The notes below the pieces were generated by a model. The model did no database searches. It was not told where the DNA came from and worked only from the letters and a program-made list of their open reading frames with translations. The position numbers and the translations under genes were made by a program. Source: Laccaria trichodermophora (lineage: Eukaryota; Basidiomycota; Agaricomycetes; Agaricales; Hydnangiaceae). Taken from it: a stretch of 64,000 nt of DNA. Positions 1-9,894 of the stretch are shown here, in pieces (the first letter of the stretch is position 1; every line of letters begins with the position of its first letter). The stretch lies in the NCBI GenBank assembly GCA_018417955.1, contig JACTVC010000003.1:1116001-1180000 (forward strand), in the 5' to 3' direction.

Positions 1-390
1 TTGTGAGGTTATTATAGGACAAAATATAATAATAAATTGGCTGACTACATTAGACTTACAATAAATATGATAGGCATGAATTCCATTCAGAATCCGGTGG
101 AATCCATTGGAATTCCATTCAGAATCTGGTGGAATCCATTGGAATTCCATTCAGAATCCGGCGGAATCCATTGGAATTCCATTCAGAATCCGGCGGAATC
201 CATTGGAATTCCATTCAGAATCCAGCGGAATCCATTGGAATTCCATTCAGAATCCGGTGGAATCCATTGGAATTCCATTCAGAATCCGGTGGAATCCACT
301 GGAATTTGAGATTCCTACCATTCCGGCGGACTCCGGATGGAATTCCAACATTCTATGGGAGTCCACCGGAACTCATGGGGGAAGGTAAAG
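1..390. mobile_element. End fragment of a terminal-inverted-repeat element with 32-bp minisatellite
   Basis: The segment ends in CATGGGGGAAGGTAAAG. This resembles the terminus GTGGGGGATGGTAAAG of the elements at 34739-36326 and 42160-43880. It is packed with a GGAATCC/CATTCAG minisatellite, much as those elements carry short ACTGGA repeats next to their ends. It joins the 3' part of the Plavaka transposase reading frame at about 385-393, so it probably cut that gene short. The other end lies outside the window. The relation to the 34.7 kb family is inferred from the terminal motif and the layout. Confidence 0.5.
80..303. repeat. 32-bp minisatellite, 7 copies
   Basis: Seven consecutive 32-bp units each start with ATTCCATTCAGAATC and contain GGTGGAATCCATTGGA. 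They differ at a few positions (CGGTGG, CTGGTGG, CGGCGG, CAGCGG). The open frames across the array are by-products of a repeat without stop codons and are not genes. Confidence 0.9.
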
Positions 391-1328
391 TACAGGTGGA
401 GGTGGCTTCAACTTGGGCTTTTGAGTATTCTGGATGTTGATATTGAGCAACGAAACGTGATAGAGCCGGGATAAATTGGGTAGCACCATACTTGGTAGAA
501 ATTAAGTCAATGGGGACACCCCGATGGGTTGGGTGCTTTGCCATGCGCTGCCTGCATTCAGGGATCAAAGAAGGAAGGGGTTTCTGGACATGCAGTGGGG
601 TGTTGAAAGATGTTTCTAGGCGGCGGCGAATGTATTTCTTGTGGTGCATCATACGTTCTTTTCAATCAAGCCAACGTGTCATTTGTGGAAATTCATCCTT
701 GAAATTAGTTGAAGCATACGCATCCTTGGCAAGATCAATATGAAGGCACTCCATAAACTCTGTGTTGAAATTGTCAGCGGTACCATAGAGCTGGATCAAT
801 TTGGGGTAATGACCAGAATTGTGAAGCTTCGGAATGTTGAAATGAGTTCGAATACCAAGAGAAACCAAAATATCATGGTTTAGGTGGAATGTGTGAAGAG
901 CATCGTTCATTTGAGCCAGGGTTTCGGATGTGTGAATAGGGTATCTGGCTAGATAAATGAAATCGAGGACTGCACAGACCATACGGACTAGTTGTGCATT
1001 GGAATGGCCATCGGGGAGACGAACATCAATAACCAATGCCAAAAGGAATTTAGAAATTTGATCATGTTCGGTGCCTGCAACACGAGAGAGGTTCGAAAGT
1101 CCCTTCATGAATAATTGGATGTGGTGATTTGGGGGCAAGTGATGGCAACGGGCATCAATCTCTGCATCTCCACATACAGCTCGAACCCACCCGATGAGAC
1201 GTTTAAGCAGCCCTTGATATAACTGATGCAGGATGTCAGGTGTGATAGAGCGGTAGATGTCGACATAGGGAAGGTTTTTCCAGAAAACACACTGGACACA
1301 CAAGTAAACATACCCTTTTTACATACCC
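391..1328 (-). pseudogene. Plavaka-type transposase, C-terminal half (pseudogene)
   Basis: The minus-strand frame from about 1290 reads FWKNLPYVDIYRS and then ITPDILHQLYQG, a signature of the Plavaka transposase family of basidiomycetes. It continues through HLPPNHHIQLF, HNSGHYPKLIQLYG and, after a stop, KYGATQFIPALSRFV. The TGA at complement(662..664) interrupts a frame that continues on both sides (RWLD, stop, KERMMHH). The 3' end is lost at the junction near 390. The N-terminal half lies at 7861-9681, displaced by the element at 1333-7856. A GTATGT...CAG intron-like stretch sits just upstream of the FWKN motif, but I could not make its phase fit, so the original exon boundary is unclear. 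Family identification is by recalled motifs. Confidence 0.85.
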
Positions 1329-1544
1329 CATGACAAATCTTTTTGTCAGAATTGCCCATCTTGATGAGTACAGCTGGCTAGCTCCAGAGTGTAAGTACCT
1401 CATCTGGCATAGAGTAGCTAGTGCCTGTAAAGTATATCTACCTCAATGGGTTAGCTTGTCATCCTGGAACAATAAATGTAATGAACCATCATCACAGATA
1501 TTCATAGATCATAACCTAGCTAAATGGAGCTACAGGTATGACTT

Positions 1545-2275
1545 GGCAAAGAGGGGGGAAACAATGGGAGAGGAGGGGAAACAAATTTACCAAAGGGGGG
1601 TGACTTGGAAATTTTTGGGGGGAAGCATAGGGAAGGAGGGGAGACCAATTTACAGAAGGGGAGAGGAGGGGGAGGGGGAAGCTGGGGAAACAAATTGGGG
1701 GAGACTTGAGATAGTTGGGGGGGAAAGTATAGGGAAGGGGAGGAGGGAAACAAATTTACAGAAGAGGAGAGAGGGGGAGGAGCAGGGGGAAGCAGGGGAA
1801 ACAAATTGGGGGAAGACTTGAAAAAGTTGGGGGGAAACACAGGGAAGAGGGGAAACAAATTTTCAGAAGGGAAAAGAGGGGGAAGCAGGGGGCAGCAGCC
1901 AAAACAAAATGGGGGGAGACTTGGGGGGAAGCATAGGGAAGAGGGGAAATAAATTTTCAGAAGGGAAGAGGGGGGGGAGCAGGGGGGCAGCAGGAGAAAC
2001 AAAATGGGGGGAGACTTGAAAAAGTTGGGGGGGAAGCATAGGGAAGGAGAGGAAACAAATTTACAGAAGAGGAGAGAGAGGGGGGAGGCTGGGAGCAGGG
2101 GGAACCATTTGGGGGGAGACTTGAAAAAGTTGGGGGGAAGGCATAGGGAAGGAGGGGAGATAAATTTACAGAAGGGGAGAAAGGGGGGGAGCAGGGGGAA
2201 GCTGGGGAAACAGTTTTGGGGAAGACTTGAAAAAGTTGGGGGGGAAGCATAGGGAAGGAGAGGAATTCTCTGCAG
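1545..2275. repeat. Purine-rich tandem array, unit about 100-115 bp
   Basis: The motif GACTTGAAAAAGTTGGGGGG, followed by GAAGCATAGGGAAGG and ACAAATTTACAGAAG, recurs every 100-115 bp. Anchors lie near 1602, 1702, 1816, 1917, 2013, 2118 and 2225. The plus strand is almost pure A and G, so the long minus-strand Pro/Ser/Phe-rich frame here (1520-2380) is a compositional artefact. Confidence 0.85.
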
Positions 2276-2279
2276 CATT

Positions 2280-2465
2280 TGAAAGGGCAGGGTATGGAAT
2301 ATGAAAGAGTGGAATACAGAATGCAAAATTTGGCATGTGGAATTTGAAGAAGGGGGGGTGGAATTGAAAATTCTCTGCACAGAATTTGAAAGAGTGGGGT
2401 ATGGTATTGAGAATCATCCATGTGGAATTTGAAAGAGTGGGGCATGGAATTTGAAAGAGCAGGGC
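2280..2465. repeat. Short degenerate tandem repeat
   Basis: Several units contain GGAATTTGAAAGAGTGGGGCATG or close variants, spaced about 40-45 bp apart. The array lies between the purine-rich array and the 40-bp array of the same element. Confidence 0.6.
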
Positions 2466-2564
2466 AGGTTCTTTCCAGTCTTCCACACCATTCTATGCCC
2501 TCCTCATTTCAAATTATCTCCCCCTGTTCCCTCTTACTTTTTCCCACTTTTCACAAAATGCAGA

Positions 2565-4325
2565 AATCAAAGGGACTCCCCACTCTGGGGAGTCCAATCA
2601 AACTCCCATTCCAAAAATGTGGAGGTCAAATAAACTCCCCACTCTGTTTTTACAAAAGGCAGAGTTTGTTTGAACTCCTCACTATGTTTTCCAAAAATGC
2701 GGTGTTCAAACAAACTCCCCACTCTGCAGAGTTCAACCAAACTCCTGACTATATTTTCTGAAAATGTGGAGTTCAAACAAACTCCCCACTCTTTGTTCAC
2801 AAAATACAGAGTTCATTTGACCTCCCCACTATGTTTTCCAAAAATGCGGAGTTCAATCGAGCTCCCCATGCTGTGTTTACAAAATGCAGAGTTTGTTTGA
2901 CCTCCCCTTTCTGTTTTTACAATAAATGCAAATTCCATTTGAGCTCCCCACTCCGTTTTTTTTAAAAGTGGAGATCAAACACACTGTGTTTTCCAAAAAT
3001 GCGGAGTTTGTTTGAGCTCCCCACTGTGTTTTACAGGAATGCCCACTGTGTTTGGCAAAAATGCGGAGTTCATTTGACTCCCCACTCTGTTTTCCAAAAA
3101 TGCGGAGTTCGTTTGACCTCCCCACTCTGTTTTTACAAAATGCGAAGTTCGTTTGAGCTCCCCACACTGTTTTGAAAAAATGCGGAGATCAAACGAACTC
3201 CCCACTGTGTTTTCTCTGAAAATGCAAAGTTCATTTGAGCTCCCCACTCTGTTTTCCAAAAATGTGGAGTACATTTGACCTCCCCACTCTATTTTTACAA
3301 AATGCAAAGTTCGTTTGAGCTCCCCACTCCATTTTTAAAAAAAGCGGAGATCAAACGAACTCCCCAATGTGTTTTCCAAAAATGCGGAGTTCATTTGAGC
3401 TCCCAACTCTGTTTTCAAAAAATGCGGAGATCAAACGAACTCCCCACTGTGTTTTCCAAAAATGCGGAGTTTGTTTGAGCTCCCCACTGTGTTTTACAGG
3501 AATGCCCATGTGTTTTCCAAAAATGCGGAGTACATTTGACCTCCCCACTCTGTTGTTAAAAAAAGCGGAGATCAAACGAACTCCCCACTGTGTTTTCCAA
3601 AAATGCGGAGTTTGTTTGAGCTCCCCACTGTGTTTTACAGGAATGCCCATGTGTTTTCCAAAAATGCGGAGTTCATTTGAGCTCCCCACTCTGTTGTTAA
3701 AAAAAGCGGAGATCAAATGAACTCCCCACTGTGTTTTCCAAAAATGCGGAGTTTGTTTGAGCTCCCCACTGTGTTTTACAGGAATGCCCATGTATTTTCC
3801 AAAAATGCGGAGTTCATTTGAGCTCCCCACTCTGTTTTCAAAAAATGCGGAGATCCAACGAACTGCCCACTGTGTTTTCTGAAAATGCAAAGTTCATTTG
3901 AGCTCCCCACTCTGTTTTCCAAAAATGCGGAGTTCGTTTGAGCTCCCCAGTCTGTTTTCCAAAAATGCGGAGTTCGTTTGACGTCCCCACTCTGTTTTTA
4001 CAAAATGCGAAGTTCGTTTGAGCTCCCCACTCTGTTTTAAAAAAATGCGGAGATCAAAAGAACTGTCCACTGTGTTTTCCGTAAATTCAGAGTTTGTTTG
4101 AGCTCCCCACTCTGTTTATCAAAAATGCGAAGTTTATTTGACCTCCCCACTCTGTTTTTACAAAATGCGAAGTTCGTTTGAGCTCCCCACTCTGTTTTAA
4201 AAAAATGCGGAGATCAAAAGAACTGTCCACTGTGTTTTCCGTAAATTCAGAGTTTGTTTGAGCTCCCCACTCTGTTTTCCAAAAATGCGAAGTTCATTTG
4301 ACCTCCCCATTCTGTTTTACAATAG
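2565..4325. repeat. 40-bp satellite array, about 40 or more copies
   Basis: The unit is GAGCTCCCCACTCTGTTTTC followed by CAAAAATGCGGAGTTCGTTT, repeated with a 40-bp period (clear at 3900-4000). Variants have TTTTTACAAAATGCGAAG, or AAAAAAGCGGAGATCAAACG in place of the second half. The GGAGTTC and GAACTCC halves form imperfect dyads, which explains open frames on both strands. No spacers are present, so it is not a CRISPR-like array. Confidence 0.9.
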
Positions 4326-5010
4326 ATTATCACTCAATCTGATATGCAAAACCTTTTGCTAAGTACCCAGCCTGGAATGTAAGAATTCCCATCATGGCAT
4401 CACACAGCAGCTGCTCAAGCCAACCAATTATCTTCCCAACCTCTAGTGTCATCTCTCGCACACACTGCCATTTGTCACTCATCCCATCTAACTGAAGGAG
4501 CTGTGCCTCGTATCGCCTGAAGTATGTGCGGAACTTCTCCATTATGGTAATTCGGTCAGAGAGGGTATGTGTCTTCATACTGCACAGATAGTCCTGGGCA
4601 GCTGCCTCCACATATGACTTCGGACATCCCTTAATGCCATTTCAAAGTTGTGTATAGTGGTTATCTGCCCGATATACCCAGAAGTTTGGGTCAGAGACAT
4701 CACTGGGTCAGGTGTCAGAATCCATACTGTAGCAGAACAACATCACTGATGTCAGAACTGTATGTTGAGCAACAGCGGCGCTATTTGGTGTTGGCGTGGT
4801 GAGAGTGTGTGGGGCATTGCTAAATGTGATGAACATAAGCTAATTGTACCTAATGTGCCACATACTCATCAGATTGCTGTATGTATTTTTTCTGCCTGTG
4901 TTCTTGAATTTTAGCTTTATGTCTGGTGAACCATTGTTGAATGTCATGCTGAATCAGTGTGAAAGGAATTAACTCACTTTTGATAGCTTCATGCACTCTT
5001 TGCCCTGTTG
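4320..5010 (-). pseudogene. Decayed unrecognised gene inside the 6.5-kb element
   Basis: The minus strand shows a coding-like stretch: DPNFWVYRADNHYTQL, a stop, NGIKGCPKSYVEAAAQDYL, then a charged helical segment and GKIIGWLEQLLCDAMM, ending before the satellite at 4325. In-frame TGA codons sit at complement(4642..4644) and complement(4708..4710), within otherwise plausible sequence. Further upstream, around 4870-4960, another frame reads IQHDIQQWFTRHKAKIQEHR, consistent with an earlier exon or a frameshift. I do not recognise the family. It could be the remnant of the gene that once mobilised the element, or captured host sequence. Confidence 0.4.
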
Positions 5011-5399
5011 GCTTCTAGTTTGGCCTCCGGTGTTTTGTGTAACTGTGGTCGACCCATTGAGAGGTGGTACTAAGTAAGTATTAATAGTGAAACTCAAAGG
5101 AGACCCTGCTTGTGGTCTGACCTTTACTTAAAATTTTGAACAGACTTAAAATGGAGAAGTCCAAAAGTCATTTCTGCAGGTTTCTTGCACAAGAAATGCA
5201 TTTACTATTGTCCTAGAGAACATTCTATATGTAAGGAGTTCACTTGTTTTCAGTTATTTACCGATCTGGTTGCTAGTGTCTATATCGAGAAAGTATCTCA
5301 TAAACATCACTATGCTAATAGTCTATCTCTCGATTTCAGGTCACGGAGATAAATTTAGATTGATCCGACATTTCCACTTTATATGTGTGCCTCTTTCAT

Positions 5400-7195
5400 T
5401 GACGTCCCCCAAAGGGGGTAGGTGGCTGCAATTCTTTAGATAAACTCTGCAGATGTTTTCTGCACTGCAGAGTGGAGAATGTCAGAATACATTTTTTTAT
5501 ACATACTGAGCAGATGTTTTTTGTTCCACCCTGCATGGCAGAGAATGGCATGATGTTCGCATTTTTAAACACAAACTCTGCAGATTGCATTGCATGGTGG
5601 AGCATGTGACCATGGCGGAGTATCTGACCATGTCCACATCTTTTCAAATGGACTCTGAAATTTTTCCGGAATGCATGGCGGAGCATGTGGCCATGCCCGC
5701 ATCTTTGTAAATGAACCCCAGAGAGACTTTCTGCACTGTATGATGGAGTGTCCATGTCCGCATTTTTTCAAATGAACTCCGCCATGCATCACAGAAAGAA
5801 AATACAAACATGGTCACATGCTCCATCATGCATCACGGAAAATTTGCGAAGTTCATTTAAAAAAATGCGAACATAGTCAGATGCTCCACTATGCAGTGCA
5901 GAAAGTATCTGTGGAGCATCTGATCATAGCTGCATTTTTTCAAATGAACTCTGAAAAATTTCCACAATGCATGGCAGAGCATGTGACCATGTCCGCATTT
6001 TTTTAAATGAACTTCGCAAATTTTCCGCGATGCATGACAGAGCATGTGACCATGTCCGCATTTTTTAAATGGACTCTGGAGATACTTTCTGCAATGCATG
6101 ACAGAGTATGTGACCATCTCCGCATTTTTTCAAATGAAATTCGCAAATTTTCCGTGATGCATGACAGAGCATGTGACCATGTCCGCAGTTTTTAAATGAA
6201 CTTCCAAGATACTTTCTGCACTGCAGAGCAGAGCATCTGACCATCTCCGCATTTTTTTAAATGAACTTCGCAAAATTTCCGCGATGCATGGTGGAGCATC
6301 TGACCATATCCGCATTTTTTCAAACGAACTCCGAAAAATTTCCACGATGCATAGCGGAGCATGTGACCATCTCCGCATTTTTTCAAATGAACTTTGGAGA
6401 TACTTTCTGCACTGCAGAGCAGAGCATCTGACCATCTCCACATTTTTTTAAATGAACTTCGCAAAATTTCCGCAATGCATGGCAGAGCATCTGACCATAT
6501 CTGCATTTTTTCAAACAAACTCCGAAAAATTTCCACGATGCATGGTAGAGCATGTGACCATGTCCGCATTTTTTTAAATGAACTCTGGAGATACTTTCTG
6601 CAATGCATGACAGAGTATGTGACCATCTCCGCATTTTTTCAAATGAACTTCGCAAATTTTCCGTGATGCATGGCAGAGCATCTGACCATATCTGCATTTT
6701 TTCAAATGAACTCCGAAAAATTTCCACGATGCATGGCGGAGCATGTGACCATGTCCGCATTTTTTCAAATGAACTCCAGAGATACTTTCTGCAATGCATG
6801 ACGGAGTATGTGACCATCTCCGCATTTTTTCAGATGAACTTCGCAAATTTTCCGTGATGCATGGCGGAGCATGTGACCATATCTGCATTTTTTCAAACAA
6901 ACTCCGAAAAATTTCCACGATGCATGGTGGAGCATGTGACCATGTCCGCATTTTTTCAAATGAACTTTGGAGATACTTTCTGCACTGCAGAGCAGAGCAT
7001 CTGACCATCTCCGCATTTTTTTAAATGAACTTTGCGAAATTTCCACGATGCATGGTGGAGCATCTGATCATATCCACATTTTTTCAAATGAACTCCGAAA
7101 ATTTTCCATGATGCATGGCGGAGCATGTGACCATGTCCACATTTTTACAAATGAATGCTGGAGATACTTTTTGTACTATGTGACCATATCCGCAT
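5400..7195. repeat. 63-64-bp satellite with 191-bp higher-order repeat
   Basis: The monomer is about 63-64 bp: GATGCATGGCGGAGCATGTG, ACCATGTCCGCATTTTTTCA, AATGAACTCCGAAAAATTTC and CAC. Between about 6190 and 7050, three monomer variants alternate so that the pattern repeats every 191 bp. Overlapping open frames there start at exactly 191-bp offsets. The monomers differ in TGCACTGCAGAGCAGAG, CAATGCATGACAGAG and CACGATGCATGGTGGAG. Confidence 0.85.
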
Positions 7196-7202
7196 TTCGC
7201 TG

Positions 7203-7492
7203 ACAATTTCAAATTCCCCCCCCAGATTTTTCAATTCCCCCCCCAAAAAATTTCAATTCCGTGGTGACAACTTTCACAATTTTGCCCCCCAGATTTTTCA
7301 ATTCCGAGCCGACAATTTTCAAATCCCCCCCCCCAGACTTTCCGATTCCGCGCCAACAATTTTCAAAATTCCCCCCCCCCCAGATTTTTCAATTCCAAGC
7401 CAACAATTTCCAATTCCCCCCCCCCCCCCAGATTTTTCAATTTCATGCCGACGATTTTCAAATTGCCCCCCCCCCCCAGATTTTGTGATTAC
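7203..7492. repeat. Poly-C/AGATTTTTCAATTCC tandem array
   Basis: Five or six units of about 50-55 bp each contain a run of 8-11 C, then AGATTTTTCAATTCC, then a GCCGACAATTTTCAAATT-like stretch. The array lies immediately inside the right end of the 6.5-kb element. Confidence 0.8.
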
Positions 7493-7860
7493 TGCCTGGA
7501 GGATTTGCTAATGCCCCCACCATTTGTGCGGAGAATGTTTCAATCCCCCCTAATTGAATCTGACACGCAGATTTTGGATTCTCCTAGATATGGAATAGCT
7601 GAGTCATTGTCCATGAGAATTTTATCAGGCCATGGCCAAGAGCTGGCTCATGTCACTTGGTGTTTCATCTGGGCCTCTCACTCAGGGCTCATGAACGAGC
7701 CTGTGTACTCACTAAACTCATTACTTACAAAAGCTACTCCATGTCACATAGGAATTTATATAGACTGCAAGCTGCTACATAGCCAATGTATAGGTGACAT
7801 CACCTAGCTTGCAAGCTAGCCTCATCAGGATGGGCAATTATGACAAAAAGATTCCTCATG

Positions 7861-9681
7861 CAGGTTGAGGTTTTGGTACTGAATGCCCTGCTGGATAGGC
7901 TTGATACCTGCATTAGAACATGCCTTGGTGAACTCGGTAGCTCCTTTATCAATCGCGTCAAGAGCTTCAATAATTTTTTGGGTGTCACGAGGCTCAAGAG
8001 TACTTTCCCAGTTGCCTATTTCATCCCACGGTGCAGGACAGATGGGACACATGCCAGTCTTCACCAGCAAGACAAGAACCTGTTCTGGATAATCCCCCAC
8101 ATAAGCAGCAAGAATTGGGAAACACCTCCTCGCAGTGCCATCTCCACTGACGAGAATGATTCCATCACGCCCAGCACGCTCCAATGGCTTGACAATGGTC
8201 TGCATGCAATGGTGAAAAAGGTTCGAGATGCAGCGGCGACGAGAAGCTTTATTTGTGATATGACTGAGTTTTGATGTTGGGAGATAGGCCAGCAAGACCT
8301 GACCTTGTCGAGAAGGTTTCCGACGAATGTGTTTTGGAATGTTGCCGATGGTGAGGTATACAGGGTAAGCTTGCTTGCCACGGAATTGTGTGAGCTGGGT
8401 TTTGTCCGATGAAATGATGATAGGTACGATCGTGATGTTCTTGCTTTGAGTTGCAGCCTGGACCTTCTTCTAAAATTATTGTAAGCACTATGAGCAAAAG
8501 AAAATGATGACAAGCTCGCTACCTGGGTATCCCACCACCACTTTCCTGTATTCATCTCATGGTATATGCGAATGGTCATGTCTTCATCCGCATAGAGTCG
8601 CTCAGGCTCAAGAATGAGGTCACCAGCAAATTCCGGGTCACCCCACAGAGCACGAAGACATTCTATGATATCACATGCATAATACTCTATGACTTCACCA
8701 CTCTGCATAACCTCCCGACATGTGAATTGTGGCCGTCCAGGCAACTTAGTGTCAATGATTCGATTGAGTTCTTCCGAGTTTTTGTATGACAAGTTGAGGG
8801 ATTCGTGGACCTGTTAAATATACATGTATGAACATAACATCGTTGGAAGGAGACAATCAATTTAAATGTACACCATCGACTGCCAGAAGCTCCGAAAATG
8901 CTGTTGACCCAGCTCCTCGAAGTTTCGCCCATCTAGCAATTTCCCAATCCTTCTTCGAATTGAACGGAGCCCACGGATTGTCTCCACCACCAAGGGCGGC
9001 ACCGTATACATCATCCCTGGACTCCTGGTGCATGAGGGGTTGGCCAGTGCATGCACTTGGATGCTTGTCGTTGTACTGGATCCTTACAACAGGTTTGACC
9101 GCAGAGCCATCTCTGATAATGAAGCAGTCCACATTGCATTTGTGTTGCACATGGTTTTCGTCATCCAAGTCAGCCACTTCATGATGAGGAGCCTCCTCCT
9201 CCTCATCTTCATCGTCAGGTACATCCATCAGAGGTGGCATGTCGTCCATAGCTTCATCTCGAGGAGCGCCCGCTCGAGGTGGTTCCCAACTTTTCTCCAA
9301 TTCCGCAACCATGTTCACCAGTTCTGAGTCTTCTTCGTCATCCTCTTCGTCGTCGTCGTCTTCATCGTCGGATACTTCCATCAGAGGTGGCGGATTGTCA
9401 TTGTCCTCCATACCTTGTCCATACATATCAGACGCATAGTCTTCAGCGGTTCCAAAAGCATCACCTTGGAACAGCACCACATCTCTGTCTGGGCCTGCAT
9501 CTGAACTTGATCCCCCTTCCATGCTCATGAGCAGTTCATAAGTGTCATTTGCTTTCTTGAGTTTGTCGAAAACAGCGTGACAAAGAGGGTCTTGTGTGAG
9601 AGCTAGATGTCATTGATAGCCTTTGAGTGAAAAGAGGTGGTCACAGCCAGGACACATCGTTGTTTCTGAGGACTCAGACAT
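7861..9681 (-). pseudogene. Plavaka-type transposase, N-terminal half (pseudogene)
   Basis: The start is taken as the ATG at complement(9679..9681), giving MSESSETTMCPGCDHLFSLK, a Cys-rich N terminus typical of Plavaka proteins. An in-frame TGA at complement(9610..9612) is followed by the expected HLALTQDPLCHAVFDKL. Next come an acidic region, WAPFNSKKDWEIARWAKL, YYACDIIECLRALWGDPEF, an intron near 8470-8520, HFIGQ-type shadow frames over the true VPIIISSDKTQLTQF frame, then GRDGIILVSGDGTARRCFP and CPICPAPWDEIG. The frame runs into the inserted element at 7860. Plavaka proteins are DDE-type DNA transposases. This copy is inactive because of the nonsense codons and the insertion. Confidence 0.85.
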
Positions 9682-9894
9682 TTTACTGAGGAATGCAGAC
9701 TTGGTATTCGGGAGATTGAATGTTCGGCAGTCAGTCGCGGAAGTAAAAGATGTCGTTGCCAAACTATACAGTACCAACAAACACTGTATCAACACGGCAA
9801 TATCACTTTCCCTCTCCCATCCATTTCCCCTCATAATACATGCTTCTGCCCTAGGTTCTTGACTGCAACGTCCACCGCTTGAATAAGCCCAACG
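9682..9894. promoter_or_regulatory. Short shared intergenic region between Plavaka and DUF6532 genes
   Basis: About 213 bp separate the divergent start codons of the Plavaka transposase (minus) and the DUF6532 gene (plus). A bidirectional promoter is inferred from the spacing only. I do not see a clear TATA box. Confidence 0.3.

Larger units (their letters stand above)
1333..7856. mobile_element. 6.5-kb terminal-inverted-repeat element filled with satellites, nested in Plavaka
   Basis: The left end (from 1333) and the reverse complement of the right end (to 7856) share about 30 bp: AATCTTTTTGTCA, one variable base, AATTGCCCATC, one variable base, TGATGAG. Both ends are flanked by CATG (1329-1332 and 7857-7860). 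This may be a 4-bp target duplication, but CATG is palindromic, so it could also belong to the inverted repeat. Removing the element brings the two halves of the Plavaka gene back next to each other. The interior is almost entirely five unrelated tandem arrays, plus a decayed minus-strand coding remnant at 4320-5010. No transposase is recognisable, so the element is either non-autonomous or its gene has decayed. Confidence 0.75.

Noticed and set aside
1520..2380. 286-codon minus-strand frame, Pro/Ser/Phe-rich
   Set aside because: It follows the purine-rich tandem array; the pattern repeats with the array and has no domain.
2565..4325. Regular 40-bp array considered as a CRISPR-like structure
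   Set aside because: The units are contiguous diverged copies without unique spacers, and the genome is eukaryotic.
6192..7046. Overlapping 144-codon frames in the 63-bp satellite
   Set aside because: They repeat every 191 bp with the satellite and encode only its translation.
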